DNA of 64,000 nucleotides, from assembly GCF_900107045.1 (NCBI RefSeq), contig NZ_FNON01000002.1, forward strand, positions 682,001 to 746,000, written 5' to 3'. Within the stretch, counting starts at the first letter, position 1, and each line of letters starts with the position of its first letter. The position numbers and the translations under genes are program-made. The DNA comes from Amycolatopsis xylanica (lineage in GTDB: Bacteria; Actinomycetota; Actinomycetes; Mycobacteriales; Pseudonocardiaceae). The notes beneath the pieces were generated by a model. The model made no database searches. It saw only the letters and a program-made list of their open reading frames with translations, and was not told where the DNA came from. Shown piece after piece: positions 23,990-32,982 of this stretch.

Positions 23990-25489
23990 TCAGCGCTTGC
24001 CGTGCAGGATCGTGATCAGCTTCGCCACCAGCGCGTCCGTGGATTCCTTGCGGGAGAACGAAGTCAGCGTCATCGGGGCCTTGTACTTCTGGCGCGCGAT
24101 GGCCTTCGAACGGGCGAACTCGCGCAGGCCCTCCGGGCCGTGGATCCGGCCGAAGCCCGAATCGCCGACGCCACCGAACGGCAGTGAGGCGATACCGGCG
24201 AACGAAAGCGGGGCGTTGATCGAGGTCATGCCGGAGCGCAGGCGACCGGCGAGTTCGAGGCCGCGCGCCTTCGAGAAGACCGTGGAGCCGAGGCCGTAGC
24301 GCGTGTTGTTGGCGCGGTCGACCGCCTCGTCCATGTCGCGGACCTTGGCGATGGTGACCGTCGGGCCGAAGGTCTCTTCTTGCACCGCTTCGGAATCCTC
24401 GGGCACGTCGACCAGCACGGTCGGCTGGACGTACCGGTCGCCGACCGATTCGACGCCGCCGAGCACCGCCTTGCCGCCGCGGGAAAGGGCGTCTTCGATG
24501 TGGCGCTTGATGACCGCGATCTGCGAGGGCATGGTGACCGGGCCGTACTTGGCCTCGACGTCCGAGCCGGCGCGGACGTCGCGGGACTTCTCGACGACCT
24601 TGGCGACGAACTCGTCGTGGACCTTTTCGTGGACGTAGACGCGTTCCACGCCGATGCAGGTCTGGCCGGAGTTCGAGAACGCGCCCCAGACGGTCGCGTC
24701 GGCGGCGGCGTCGAGGTCGGCGTCCGCGTCGACGAGCACCGGGTCCTTGCCGCCTGCCTCGATGATGACCGGGGTCAGCGTCGCGGCGGCCGCGGCCATG
24801 ATCTTCTTGCCGGTCGCGGTCGAGCCGGTGAAGGCGATCTTGTCGACGCCCGCGCCGACGAGCGCCGCGCCGGTCTCGCCGAAGCCGGTGATCAGCTGGA
24901 GCACCGGGTGCTCGGGGACGACCTCGGCGAAGGCGTCGACCAGCCATTTGCCGACACCAGGCGTGTATTCGCTCGGCTTGAAGACGACGGCGTTGCCCGC
25001 GGCGAGCGCGTAGGCGATCGAGCCGAGCGGGGTGAAGACCGGGTAGTTCCACGGGCCGATCACGCCGACCACGCCCAGCGGCTGGTACTCGACGGTCGCG
25101 GCCTGGTTCGACATCAGCAGGCCTGCCGACCGGCGCTGCTTGCCGAGCACCTTGCGCGCGTGCTTGCCGGCCCAGGCGATGTGCTCGATGCCGAGCACGG
25201 CTTCGAGCTGGGCGTCCGCGAGCGGCTTGCCGGTCTCGTCGCGGACGACCTGGCACAGCTGGGGCAGCCTGCGGGTGATCACGCCCTTCCAGCGGCGCAG
25301 CCGTTCGGCGCGGCCGTCGAAGCCGAGCGAGGCCCACCAGGCCGCTGCCGCGCGCGCTCGCGCGATGGCGGCTTCGACCTCGGCGGCGGTGTGCACCGGA
25401 TAGGTGCCGACCACCTCGTCGGTCGCGGGGCTGAGCGAGTCGAAGGTCTCACCGACGCTGCTGCTCGGCTTCGGCTGGACGGCGGTCAT
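23990..25489 (-). CDS. NAD(P)+-dependent aldehyde dehydrogenase
   Basis: 499 residues. Catalytic Cys278 (NSGQTCIG) and Glu244 (IIEAGGKDP) are present, with GPWNYPVFTPLGSIAYALAAGN, FKPSEYTP, FTGSTATGKKI and ETFGPTVTI. The class is the ALDH superfamily, closest by eye to succinate-semialdehyde or coniferyl-aldehyde types; the substrate is not determined. About 40 C-terminal residues (APMTLTSFSRKEST...) follow the usual PFGGVGDSGFGR end. It lies 33 nt downstream of an MFS gene on the same strand, so the two may be co-transcribed. Confidence 0.9.
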   Translation of the reverse strand: MTAVQPKPSSSVGETFDSLSPATDEVVGTYPVHTAAEVEAAIARARAAAAWWASLGFDGRAERLRRWKGVITRRLPQLCQVVRDETGKPLADAQLEAVLGIEHIAWAGKHARKVLGKQRRSAGLLMSNQAATVEYQPLGVVGVIGPWNYPVFTPLGSIAYALAAGNAVVFKPSEYTPGVGKWLVDAFAEVVPEHPVLQLITGFGETGAALVGAGVDKIAFTGSTATGKKIMAAAAATLTPVIIEAGGKDPVLVDADADLDAAADATVWGAFSNSGQTCIGVERVYVHEKVHDEFVAKVVEKSRDVRAGSDVEAKYGPVTMPSQIAVIKRHIEDALSRGGKAVLGGVESVGDRYVQPTVLVDVPEDSEAVQEETFGPTVTIAKVRDMDEAVDRANNTRYGLGSTVFSKARGLELAGRLRSGMTSINAPLSFAGIASLPFGGVGDSGFGRIHGPEGLREFARSKAIARQKYKAPMTLTSFSRKESTDALVAKLITILHGKR

Positions 25490-25522
25490 CGGCGTCTCCC
25501 GTGGTCTCGGCTGCCAACCAGG

Positions 25523-26686
25523 CTACGACGTTACTGACACTGTGCCAACTACTGCCCGTCGCGCCCGCCCCGCCAGCATTCCACAGGTCGCGGCCGCTGC
25601 CACCACGCCGAACAGGGGTGACATCCACAGCGGGAGCACACCGACGGCCAGCGAGCCGAGCCCGAATCCGGCGGCCTGGACGGTGAACGCGACCGAGAAC
25701 CCTTCTGACCTCCTACTTTCCGGTAACAAGGCCTGGAGGTTCACCGAGGCGACGGTGGCCAACGGCCCGGTACACAGGCCGACCATCACGATGCCGACGA
25801 TCAATCCGGCCCAGCCGAGATCCGCCGCGACGATCGCGCCGCCGGCCATGAATCCGGCAAGGAAGAGCCGGGCGTCCCCGGTCGTCCCCCGCCACGCGTA
25901 GGTCGCGTTCCCCGCGATGCTCGCCCCGCACAAGATGGCCATGACCAGCGCGGACATCCCGGCAGGCGCACCGAGCCGCTGCACGAGCGGCAGCGTCGCG
26001 ACCTCGATCGTCGCCAGCAGCAGCCCGACGGTGAACATGCACCCCAGCCACGGGACGCAGGCTTTGAGAGGTACGTCACTCCGTTCGGCGTGCTTGGGCT
26101 TGACCCGGTGCCTGGGCACGAAGGCGGCGGCCAGCAGGCAGGCCAGCGACATCACGACCAGCGGCCAGAACGGCCCGCCGAGCACCGCGACCAGCGCGGG
26201 CCCGGCGATGAGCACGCTTTCGAGGATCATCACGTCGATCGAAATGGCCCTCGGCAGGTCTCCGGCTTCGACCGTGCCCGCCAGCAGCGCGCGGAACCCG
26301 CCGGACAGCCCGCCTCCCGCCGCACCGGGAATCACGACGGCGGCCAGCAACGCGGCCTCCGCGCCGGATCGCGCGAGCAGCGCCACGGCCGCGAACCCGG
26401 CCGAGACGATCACCAGCATCAGCACGAGTCCCCTGGCGACGCCGATCCGGTCGAGCAGCCGACCGGCCGGGATCGCACCGGCCAGCTCGGCGACCACGAA
26501 CACCGACATCATCACCCCGCCGAGCCGATAGGACCCGGTGGTCGCCGTGGTCAGCATCGTGAACGCCAGCGGCGCCATCGCGTTCGGCAGCCGCATCAGC
26601 TGCACCCCCGCCGACCAGCGCCAATACCCACCATTCCGCAGCAATCCCATGCCTTCGAGGCTGCCGCCCCAGCCCGGATCCGCCAT
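25523..26686 (-). CDS. MFS transporter
   Basis: 387 residues with about 12 membrane segments and the MFS loop GRLLDRIGVARGL after segment 2. The N-terminal part (GGYWRWSAGVQLMRLPNAMAPL) is typical of drug- or metabolite-efflux MFS proteins of actinomycetes. The start is uncertain: ATG 26686 or ATG 26650 (MGLLRNGGYWRW), neither with a good ribosome site. It is divergent from an ArsR-type regulator, with five palindromes at 30-bp spacing between them, so repression by that regulator is likely. Confidence 0.85.
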   Translation of the reverse strand: MADPGWGGSLEGMGLLRNGGYWRWSAGVQLMRLPNAMAPLAFTMLTTATTGSYRLGGVMMSVFVVAELAGAIPAGRLLDRIGVARGLVLMLVIVSAGFAAVALLARSGAEAALLAAVVIPGAAGGGLSGGFRALLAGTVEAGDLPRAISIDVMILESVLIAGPALVAVLGGPFWPLVVMSLACLLAAAFVPRHRVKPKHAERSDVPLKACVPWLGCMFTVGLLLATIEVATLPLVQRLGAPAGMSALVMAILCGASIAGNATYAWRGTTGDARLFLAGFMAGGAIVAADLGWAGLIVGIVMVGLCTGPLATVASVNLQALLPESRRSEGFSVAFTVQAAGFGLGSLAVGVLPLWMSPLFGVVAAAATCGMLAGRARRAVVGTVSVTS

Positions 26687-26722
26687 ACTGATTCGGACAT
26701 ACCCAAATCTTGGCGCTCATGT

Positions 26723-26860
26723 CCCAAAAGTGACTTTGGGGCCCGCCGAAGCCCGAAAGTGGCTTTCGTCAGATGCGATACCCCGAAAGCCACTTTTGTC
26801 AGATGAGACCTGACGAAAGTCACTTTCGGGGTTTAGGACCTGACGAAAGCCACTTTCGGG
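26723..26860. promoter_or_regulatory. Five palindromes at about 30-bp period in a divergent promoter
   Basis: Units of the form CGAAAGNNNCTTTCG centre at 26732, 26761, 26791, 26821 and 26851, that is 29, 30, 30 and 30 bp apart. The outermost left unit is a variant (CCCAAAAGTGACTTTGGGG). Units 2 and 3 end in GTCAG; units 4 and 5 begin with CTGACG, so the array is inverted about its middle. It fills the gap between the MFS gene and the ArsR-type regulator. It could be an operator array on one helix face or a cluster of mobile palindromes. Confidence 0.75.
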
Positions 26861-26887
26861 CAAAAACTCGGGAGGGGGTGGGGAAGC

Positions 26888-27817
26888 GTGATCGAGCTGG
26901 TTTTCGATGTGAAGAGTGCGCAGCGGGTGCGGTTCGGGATCTCGCCGCTGGAGGAGGTGCTCGGTGCTGTGCAGACCGTGCTCGGGCTGCGTGGGCATCC
27001 CAGCCTGCCGGAGTGGCTGAGGCGGCCGCGTGAGCTGCCCGCGGAGCTCAGCCAGGTCTTGGGGGCGCGGCACTACCTCACCGATTTTCTGTGCCCGCCG
27101 CCCAGCGGGCCGGAGACGACCGCGCGGGCGCAGCTCGCGCGGGTGAGGGAGACGCCGCCCGAGCAGGTCGAGCAGGAGCTCGCCATGGTCGACGCCGATC
27201 TCAGCGGGCTGCCACGAGATCCGGCCGAGGCGCGTGATCTGCTGGCCGATCAGCTCGAGCAGGTGTGGACCGAGCTTGTCGAACCGCATTGGCCGCGGAT
27301 GCATCGGCTGCTCGCCGCCGATATCGAGTACCGGTCGCGCAGGCTCGCCGAGCAGGGCACGACCGCGGTGTTCCAGGATCTGCATCCGAGGCTGCGGCTC
27401 GTCGGCGACACGTTGCTCATCGATATCAAGGATCGCAGCCGCGTCGAACTCGAGAGCCTGCTGCTCATTCCGGCCGTGTTCGCCTGGCCGAGTCTCGGCG
27501 TGATCACGCTGCCGCCGTGGCAACCCGCGATCCTCTATCCGGCGCGCGGGGTCGCGGAGCTTTGGGCGCAGAAGCCCAAGCCGAGTGACGCGCTCGCGAA
27601 TGTCGTCGGGCGGACGAAGGCCGCGTTGCTCACGACGCTGGACGAACCGGCGAGCACACAAGCGCTTGCGATCAGGCTCGAACTCTCACCTGGCACGGTT
27701 TCCGAGCATCTCGGCGCGCTCAAAACGGCGGGGCTGCTCGACTCGGCCAGGCGCGGGCACGCGGTCCACTATCGGCGAACCGATCTTGGCGACGCGCTGC
27801 TGCGAGGCATAGTCTGA
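26888..27817 (+). CDS. ArsR-type regulator with DUF5937 domain
   Basis: 309 residues. The N-terminal two-thirds is the DUF5937-like part found in actinobacterial ArsR regulators (VRFGISPLEEVLGAVQTV, DLHPRLRLVGDTLLIDI). The C-terminus is a winged helix: RTKAALLTTLDEPASTQALAIRLELSPGTVSEHLGALKTAGLLDSARRGHAVHYRRT. No metal-binding Cys cluster is visible, so it probably senses an organic ligand. Start is GTG 26888 after GGGAGGGGGTGGGG. The MFS gene diverges from it and is the obvious target. Confidence 0.88.
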   Translation: MIELVFDVKSAQRVRFGISPLEEVLGAVQTVLGLRGHPSLPEWLRRPRELPAELSQVLGARHYLTDFLCPPPSGPETTARAQLARVRETPPEQVEQELAMVDADLSGLPRDPAEARDLLADQLEQVWTELVEPHWPRMHRLLAADIEYRSRRLAEQGTTAVFQDLHPRLRLVGDTLLIDIKDRSRVELESLLLIPAVFAWPSLGVITLPPWQPAILYPARGVAELWAQKPKPSDALANVVGRTKAALLTTLDEPASTQALAIRLELSPGTVSEHLGALKTAGLLDSARRGHAVHYRRTDLGDALLRGIV

Positions 27818-27838
27818 ATGGCAGAAGGGAGCTTCCCC

Positions 27839-28474
27839 ATGCGTATTGTCCATTTTGGACACTCTTGCGTACTGCTGGAGACCGAGTCCGCCCGTATCCT
27901 GCTCGACCCCGGCACCTTTTCCGAGGGGTTCGAGAACGAGCGTGAGCTGGACGCGATCCTGATCACGCACCAGCATTTCGATCACCTCGACGTGGCCAAG
28001 CTGCCCGCGCTGCTCAAGGCGAACCCCCACGCCCAGCTGATCATCGACCCCGGTTCGGTCACCGAGGTCGAGAAGCTCGGCGTCGAGTTCCGCGTCGCGC
28101 ACCCCGGTGACGCGTTCGAGTTCGCGGGCGCGGTGGTCAACACGGTCGGCGGTGACCACGCGGTGATCCACCCGGACATCCCGGTCGTGCCGAACATCGG
28201 CTATCTCGTCGACCACGGCGCGTTCTATCACCCCGGCGACTCGTTCTTCGTGCCGGAGCAGAAGATCGACGTGCTCGGCCTGCCCACCGGCGCGCCGTGG
28301 CTCAAGGCGAGCGAGGCCGTCGACTTCTTCCGCGCGGTGAGCCCGCGCGCGGCGGTGCCGATCCACGAGAAGACGCTGGCCAACCCGGCGATGATCTATG
28401 GCCTGTTCACGAACCTCGCGCCGCAGGGCGCCGAAGTCCGCGTGCTCACGCCGGGAGAGCCGGAGAAACTTTGA
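27839..28474 (+). CDS. MBL-fold metallo-hydrolase
   Basis: 211 residues. Metallo-beta-lactamase fold of the UlaG/YycJ-like type: MRIVHFGHSCVLLET, DPGTFSEG, ITHQHFDHLD (HxHxDH metal site), GGDHAVIHPD and a late PIHEKTLANP with the last metal His. ATG 27839 is chosen because GAAGGGAG precedes it by 7 nt; an in-frame ATG at 27818 lacks one. It follows the ArsR regulator by 21 nt, so the two are probably co-transcribed. Its last 29 nt overlap the 3' end of the convergent DUF2334 gene. Substrate unknown. Confidence 0.88.
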   Translation: MRIVHFGHSCVLLETESARILLDPGTFSEGFENERELDAILITHQHFDHLDVAKLPALLKANPHAQLIIDPGSVTEVEKLGVEFRVAHPGDAFEFAGAVVNTVGGDHAVIHPDIPVVPNIGYLVDHGAFYHPGDSFFVPEQKIDVLGLPTGAPWLKASEAVDFFRAVSPRAAVPIHEKTLANPAMIYGLFTNLAPQGAEVRVLTPGEPEKL

Positions 28475-29162
28475 GCTTCGCGTAGGTGGTGCCGAAGGCC
28501 CGGTTTTCCAAGGCGACGTCGACCGCGTCGAGCAGCGCCTGCCGAAGACCGGGCCGCGCCAAATCCGAGGCCTCGACGCCGAGCCGCACCAGCCCGCCAC
28601 GCCGTGCCGCGCGGGCGGTGGCCAGGACCAAGGCGAAGCAGCGGATGGTCTCGGTGCGCTGCGACTGGCTCGCGAACTCCTGCACCCGCGCGCGGCGCAC
28701 CTCGCCGGTCTTGAGGTCACGCACGCCGTGTTGATCGGCGCAGAGCTGGAAACCGTGCTCCCGCAACGCGTCCAGCGTGCCGGGCGACGCGAGCCAACGC
28801 GGCGGCGCGAAGCCGTGCGGGGTCAGGCCGGTGTTTTCCATGGCTGCCTTGGCCGCGATGAGCCGCAGCCGCGCCTCGTGCGCGCCGAGCGCGGCGAACT
28901 CGGCCTTCTTGGCCAGGCTCACCACCGGACGGTCGGTGGGCGGCACCCGGTGGTCATAGCCGTGCAGCAGCAGGCCGTCGCCGCGGCCGGTCCGCTCGCG
29001 GACCCACTCGGTGACCGGGCCTTCGCCGGTGCTGGCCGGGTAGAGCACGGACAACGGCACGTGACGGCGTTCGAGCTCCGCGGCGAGGTCGGCGCAGCGG
29101 TGAAGCGTCCGGGGCGTCACTCCGGCGAGGGAAACGACCAGTTCAGCGTCCACGTTCGCCAT
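28446..29162 (-). CDS. DUF2334 polysaccharide-deacetylase-like protein
   Basis: 238 residues. DUF2334 pattern: ELVVSLAGVTPRTLHRCADLAAEL, VPLSVLYPA, DGLLLHGYDHR, EARLRLIAAKAAMENTGLTPHGFAPPRWLAS and FQLCADQHGV. DUF2334 belongs to the NodB/carbohydrate-esterase-4 fold group; the D and H residues at LHGYDH are the probable metal ligands. No signal peptide, so cytosolic. ATG 29162 lacks an obvious ribosome site. Substrate is unknown. Confidence 0.85.
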   Translation of the reverse strand: MANVDAELVVSLAGVTPRTLHRCADLAAELERRHVPLSVLYPASTGEGPVTEWVRERTGRGDGLLLHGYDHRVPPTDRPVVSLAKKAEFAALGAHEARLRLIAAKAAMENTGLTPHGFAPPRWLASPGTLDALREHGFQLCADQHGVRDLKTGEVRRARVQEFASQSQRTETIRCFALVLATARAARRGGLVRLGVEASDLARPGLRQALLDAVDVALENRAFGTTYAKLKVSPALPA

Positions 29163-29199
29163 TAAGCACGCGTTCAGTGACAGCGACCTGACTCTGAGG

Positions 29200-29700
29200 T
29201 TAAGCGGGCACGAGCTTCGCGACTACATCTGCGATCCGGGCACGCAGGTCCGGATCGGTCACCCGGCCCTCGCTCATCGACTCGGGCGGGAGCGGAATGT
29301 GCGCGACGGCGTCCTCGACGATCCGGGTGCCCGCGTACCCGAGCACGGTGCGCAGCGACGCGTGCGCGCCCTCGGCGCCGCGCAGCGAGACGTTGATCCA
29401 GCCGACCGGCTTCTGGTAGATCTCGCCGCCGCCGATCGTCCAGTCCAGCAGGTTCTTGAACGAACCCGGCAGCGCGCCCGCGTACTCCGGCGTGCAGAAC
29501 AGCACCGCGTCGGCCGAGGCGATCGCCGAGCGCAGCGCGACGACCGCGGGGTGCAGCGGCTCGGCGTCGTCGTCCGGGTTGAAGTGCGGCAACATCGCCA
29601 GGCCGTCGAAGAGCACGGAATCCGGGACGAGTTCGTGGACGGTACGCAGCGCGGCCGCGTTGGAGCCCGCGCGCAGACTTCCCGAAATCAGCAGGATCAC
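29200..29700 (-). CDS. NADPH-dependent FMN reductase-family protein
   Basis: 166 residues. Flavodoxin-like fold: [20 protein letters not shown] (phosphate-binding loop), [25 protein letters not shown] and [21 protein letters not shown]. These are the motifs of the NADPH-dependent FMN/azoreductase/chromate reductase family. GTG 29700 overlaps the purC stop (GTGA), giving tight translational coupling; longer in-frame extensions run inside purC. The reason for coupling to purine synthesis is unknown. Confidence 0.9.
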   Translation of the reverse strand: MILLISGSLRAGSNAAALRTVHELVPDSVLFDGLAMLPHFNPDDDAEPLHPAVVALRSAIASADAVLFCTPEYAGALPGSFKNLLDWTIGGGEIYQKPVGWINVSLRGAEGAHASLRTVLGYAGTRIVEDAVAHIPLPPESMSEGRVTDPDLRARIADVVAKLVPA

Positions 29701-30581
29701 GCAGGCCAGTCTGCCAGTGAACGCCCGGAAATCCGTTCGTACGCTTCGACATAACGCGCCCGCGTCGCCGCGACGACCTCGGCGGGCAGCGGCGGCGGCT
29801 GAGTGTTCGACTTGCGGTCCCAGCCGGATTCGGGGCTGGTCAGCCAATCACGCACGTACTGCTTGTCGAACGAGGGCTGCGACCGGCCGGGCTCGTAGCT
29901 GTCGGCAGGCCAATAGCGGGATGAATCCGGGGTGAGCACCTCGTCGCCGAGCACCAGCGCGCCGGTGGCGTCGCGGCCGAACTCGAACTTGGTGTCCGCC
30001 AGCAGAATGCCGCGCTCGGCGGCCAGCTGGGCGCCGCGCTCGTAGATGGCGAGCGTGGCCTCGCGGATCTCCTCGGCCTGCTTGAGCCCGATCTGCGCGG
30101 CGACGTCGTCGAAGGTGACGTTCTCGTCGTGCGCGCCGATCTCGGCCTTGGTGGCGGGCGTGAAGATCGGCGTCGGCAGCTTCGCGGACTCGGGCAGGCC
30201 TTCGGGGAGCAGCACCCCGCACACCGCGCCGGTACGCTGGTAGTCGGCGAAACCGGAGCCGGTGAGATAGCCGCGGGCGACGGCCTCGACGGGCTCCATG
30301 GTCAGCCTGCGCACGATCAGCGCGCGGCCGCGCACCTCGGCGGGAATGCGCGGGTCGTCGTAGGCGACGAGGTGATTGGGCAGCAGATCGGCCAGCTGCT
30401 CGAACCAGAACACGCTCATCGCGGTGAGCACACGGCCCTTGTCCGGGATCGGCGTGTCCAGGATGAAGTCATAAGCCGAGATACGGTCGGAGGCGACGAG
30501 CAGCAGGTGGTCGTCATCGACCGCGTACAGCTCTCGTACCTTTCCGGCTGCGATCTTCGGGTAGTCCGCGAGGGTGCTCAC
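29697..30581 (-). CDS. purC: SAICAR synthase PurC
   Basis: 294 residues. Joins aspartate to CAIR with ATP to make SAICAR, the eighth step of IMP synthesis, in the cytosol. Motifs: [65 protein letters not shown] and [17 protein letters not shown]. Start ATG 30581. It is divergent from the SAM hydrolase gene with only 35 bp between starts, and its stop overlaps the start of the FMN-reductase gene. Confidence 0.96.
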   Translation of the reverse strand: MSTLADYPKIAAGKVRELYAVDDDHLLLVASDRISAYDFILDTPIPDKGRVLTAMSVFWFEQLADLLPNHLVAYDDPRIPAEVRGRALIVRRLTMEPVEAVARGYLTGSGFADYQRTGAVCGVLLPEGLPESAKLPTPIFTPATKAEIGAHDENVTFDDVAAQIGLKQAEEIREATLAIYERGAQLAAERGILLADTKFEFGRDATGALVLGDEVLTPDSSRYWPADSYEPGRSQPSFDKQYVRDWLTSPESGWDRKSNTQPPPLPAEVVAATRARYVEAYERISGRSLADWPA

Positions 30582-30616
30582 GCATGCACCCTAGCTGTCG
30601 GGAGGATGATGCCTTG

Positions 30617-31414
30617 ATGGCGTATGACTGGATCTCCTTGACGACCGACTACGGCCTGTGCGACGGATTCGTGGCGGCCTGCCACGGCGTGATCGCGCGT
30701 ATCGCACCCCCCATCCGGGTGATCGACGTCACCCACGCGGTGAACCCCCAGCAAATCCGGCCCGGCTCGACGGTGCTCGCGCAGACCGTGCCGTTCCTGC
30801 CGGAGGCGGTGCACGTGGCGGTGGTCGACCCCGGCGTCGGCACCGACCGCCGGGGTGTCGTGGTGGTGACCCCGCGCGGCCTGCTGGTCGGGCCGGACAA
30901 CGGCCTGCTGCTACCGGCGGCCGAGGCGCTCGGCGGTGTGCGCGAGGCGTACGAGCTCACCAGCCCCGACTACCGCATGCCGCACGTCTCGGCGACCTTC
31001 CACGGCCGCGACATCTTCGCACCCGCTGCCGCGCATCTGGCGCTGGGCGTGGCGCCGGAGGCGTTCGGCAAGCCGGTCCACGACCTGGTCGTGCTCCCCG
31101 AGCCCCGGGTCGACGCGCAGCCGGGCAGGCTCACCTCGGAGGTGCTGACGGTCGACCACTTCGGCAACGTCCAGCTGGCCGCGACGCCGAACGACTTCGA
31201 CAAGGCCGAACTCAACGGCCCGCTGTATGTCCATCGTGGACGCAAGACGCTACGCGTGGAGTTCGCGCGTACTTTCGCTGATGCTCCAACGGTTCTCTAC
31301 GCCGACTCGGCAGGCAGGCTGGCCGTCGCCGTCAACGGGGGCTCGGCCGCTTCGGTGCTCGACGCCGTGCCTTCCCAGGAATGCACGATCACCTCGTCGC
31401 CCAGCGACAGCTGA
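30617..31414 (+). CDS. SAM hydroxide adenosyltransferase (DUF62, SAM hydrolase)
   Basis: 265 residues. Family of chlorinase/fluorinase-like proteins that mostly use water: SAM to adenosine plus methionine. Motifs are SLTTDYGLCDGFVAACHGVI, VVDPGVGTDRRGVVV, PDNGLLLPAAEA, the FHGRDIFAPAAAHLA signature and TVDHFGNVQL. ATG 30617 has GGAGGATG 10 nt upstream. The last 118 nt overlap the convergent MOSC gene, so the two C-termini are encoded on opposite strands of the same DNA. It is divergent from purC, which would fit adenosine/purine supply but is not evidence for it. Confidence 0.9.
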   Translation: MAYDWISLTTDYGLCDGFVAACHGVIARIAPPIRVIDVTHAVNPQQIRPGSTVLAQTVPFLPEAVHVAVVDPGVGTDRRGVVVVTPRGLLVGPDNGLLLPAAEALGGVREAYELTSPDYRMPHVSATFHGRDIFAPAAAHLALGVAPEAFGKPVHDLVVLPEPRVDAQPGRLTSEVLTVDHFGNVQLAATPNDFDKAELNGPLYVHRGRKTLRVEFARTFADAPTVLYADSAGRLAVAVNGGSAASVLDAVPSQECTITSSPSDS

Positions 31415-32184
31415 CCCGGCCGCAGCACCATCGCCTTCATCCCGAAGGTGACCCCGCCTTCGGGATGCCGCCGGTAGTCCGCGAGCGTGCGGATCGGCTC
31501 CGGGCCGCTCTTGCGCCCGGTCTCCTGATCGACCGTCGGCACCGCGCACCGCACGCACAGCTTGGCGTACCCGAATTCGGCCGTGCCCGCGCGCAGCACG
31601 CGGACCCGGTCCTCGGTGTGCGGCTCCGGCCACCCGGACACCACGATGTTGGGGCGGAACCGGTCCATCGGCACGGGTTCCGCGCCACGAGAGGAGATCC
31701 GCTCACTCAGTAAGTCCAAAGAGGACTCCGAGGTGACCAGGATGGCGTGCGCGTCGGCGAACCCAGCGGTGCCCGCGCGTTCGCCATTGGTCACGCGGTC
31801 GTGGTCGGGCGGCACACGCACGAGCACCGAATGCTCGCCGAGCACGGTGGAGAACCAGTCCGCGGCTTCGGCGCCCTGGTCGACGCCCTTGCCTTGCCAG
31901 GTGAAGGTGGCGGCCGGGTGCCGGGGCCCGTCGAACAGCACGTCGAGCTCGAAATCCTCGACACCGGGCGCGGACAGTTTCAGCTTGCGGCCGCCGTCGA
32001 GCACCTCTGGCTCGATCACGGCCATCATCGGGTGCCTGCGCTGGCTCCGGAACGCGCCGTCGGCGCCCATGGCCATGAAGACCCGGTCGTGCGCGAGCCC
32101 GGCGGGCGTCACCTCGGCCGAGCGCACGGAGGTACCCCGGCACCCCTTGACCGGGTAATACACCAGCTCCGCGATCTTCGCCAT
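31297..32184 (-). CDS. MOSC-domain protein
   Basis: 295 residues: MOSC N-terminal beta-barrel (IAELVYYPVKGCRGTSVRSAEVTPAGLAHDRVFM) and MOSC domain (DRFRPNIVVSGWPEPHTEDRV, KLCVRCAVPTVDQETG). The Cys of LCVRCAVPT is the conserved residue of MOSC proteins such as YcbX and mARC, which bind molybdenum cofactor and reduce N-hydroxylated compounds. The C-terminal 39 residues overlap the SAM hydrolase gene in antisense. A family A palindrome lies 25 nt upstream of its ATG. Confidence 0.9.
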   Translation of the reverse strand: MAKIAELVYYPVKGCRGTSVRSAEVTPAGLAHDRVFMAMGADGAFRSQRRHPMMAVIEPEVLDGGRKLKLSAPGVEDFELDVLFDGPRHPAATFTWQGKGVDQGAEAADWFSTVLGEHSVLVRVPPDHDRVTNGERAGTAGFADAHAILVTSESSLDLLSERISSRGAEPVPMDRFRPNIVVSGWPEPHTEDRVRVLRAGTAEFGYAKLCVRCAVPTVDQETGRKSGPEPIRTLADYRRHPEGGVTFGMKAMVLRPGQLSLGDEVIVHSWEGTASSTEAAEPPLTATASLPAESA

Positions 32185-32209
32185 CTCCGCAGATTACCCG
32201 GCGGCCCCC

Positions 32210-32231
32210 GGGATAAAGCAGGCTTTATCCC
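32210..32231. repeat. Single 22-nt palindrome, family A
   Basis: Arms GGGATAAAGC / GCTTTATCCC around AG; a single copy between the ABC ATPase stop and the MOSC start, both minus strand. Unlike the other family A loci there is no second copy here. Confidence 0.75.
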
Positions 32232-32241
32232 GGGGTGCTCG

Positions 32242-32982
32242 TCACAGGACCTGGGAGAGGAAGCGCTGCAACCGAGGACTCTGCGGGTCGTCGAAGAGCG
32301 CCTCGGGCTTGCCGAGCTCGACGACCTTGCCGCGGTCCATGAACGCGACCTCGTCGGCGACGCTGCGCGCGAAGCCCATTTCGTGGGTGACCACGAGCAG
32401 GGTCAGCCCGCGCTCCGCGAGCCCGGCCATCAGGTCCAAGACCCCCTTGACCAGCTCGGGGTCCAGCGCGCTGGTGGCCTCGTCGAACAGCATCACGTCG
32501 GGGTCCATCGCCAGCGCCCTGGCGATGGCGACGCGCTGCTGCTGCCCGCCCGAAAGCGCGGCCGGTCGATAAGGCGCCTTGTCCGCCAGGCCGACGTCGG
32601 CGAGCCGGGCACGCGCGATCTCGGCCGCCTCCTCCTTGTCCAGCCCCTTCACGCTGCGCAGCGGCAGCGTGATGTTGTCCAGCACGGTCCGGTGGCCGAA
32701 CAGGTTGAAGTGCTGGAACACCATCCCGACACGCTGGCGGAGCTTGTCGGGATCGGACTGGATGACGCTCTCGCCGTCCAGCAGCAGATCGCCGGAATCG
32801 GGCTCCTGCAAGCGGTTCACGCACCGCAGCAGCGTCGACTTGCCCGAACCGGACGGCCCGATCACGCAGGTCGTCTTGCCCTGCTCGACCTTGAGATCGA
32901 CCCCGCGCAGCACCTCGAGGGTGCCGAACGAGACGTGGATGTCGCGCAGCTCGACGCTCGCCGAATGGATCGCCGTCGTCAT
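32242..32982 (-). CDS. Amino-acid ABC transporter ATP-binding protein
   Basis: 246 residues of the GlnQ/HisP type: Walker A GPSGSGKSTLLRC, Q-loop VFQHFNLFGHRT, signature LSGGQQQRVAIARALA, Walker B VMLFDEATSALDP and switch VTHEMGF. It energises polar-amino-acid uptake with the permease and binding proteins encoded just upstream on the same strand. Its start overlaps the permease stop by 4 nt. Confidence 0.95.
   Translation of the reverse strand: MTTAIHSASVELRDIHVSFGTLEVLRGVDLKVEQGKTTCVIGPSGSGKSTLLRCVNRLQEPDSGDLLLDGESVIQSDPDKLRQRVGMVFQHFNLFGHRTVLDNITLPLRSVKGLDKEEAAEIARARLADVGLADKAPYRPAALSGGQQQRVAIARALAMDPDVMLFDEATSALDPELVKGVLDLMAGLAERGLTLLVVTHEMGFARSVADEVAFMDRGKVVELGKPEALFDDPQSPRLQRFLSQVL

Noticed and set aside
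26723..26860. CRISPR array
   Set aside because: The units repeat at 30 bp, but each unit is itself a palindrome of about 20 bp with gaps of only about 10 bp, and orientation inverts midway. No spacers or cas genes.
29174..29752. Alternative frame over the FMN-reductase gene
   Set aside because: Arg-rich product without motifs; the overlapping frame has clear flavodoxin-fold motifs and couples to purC.
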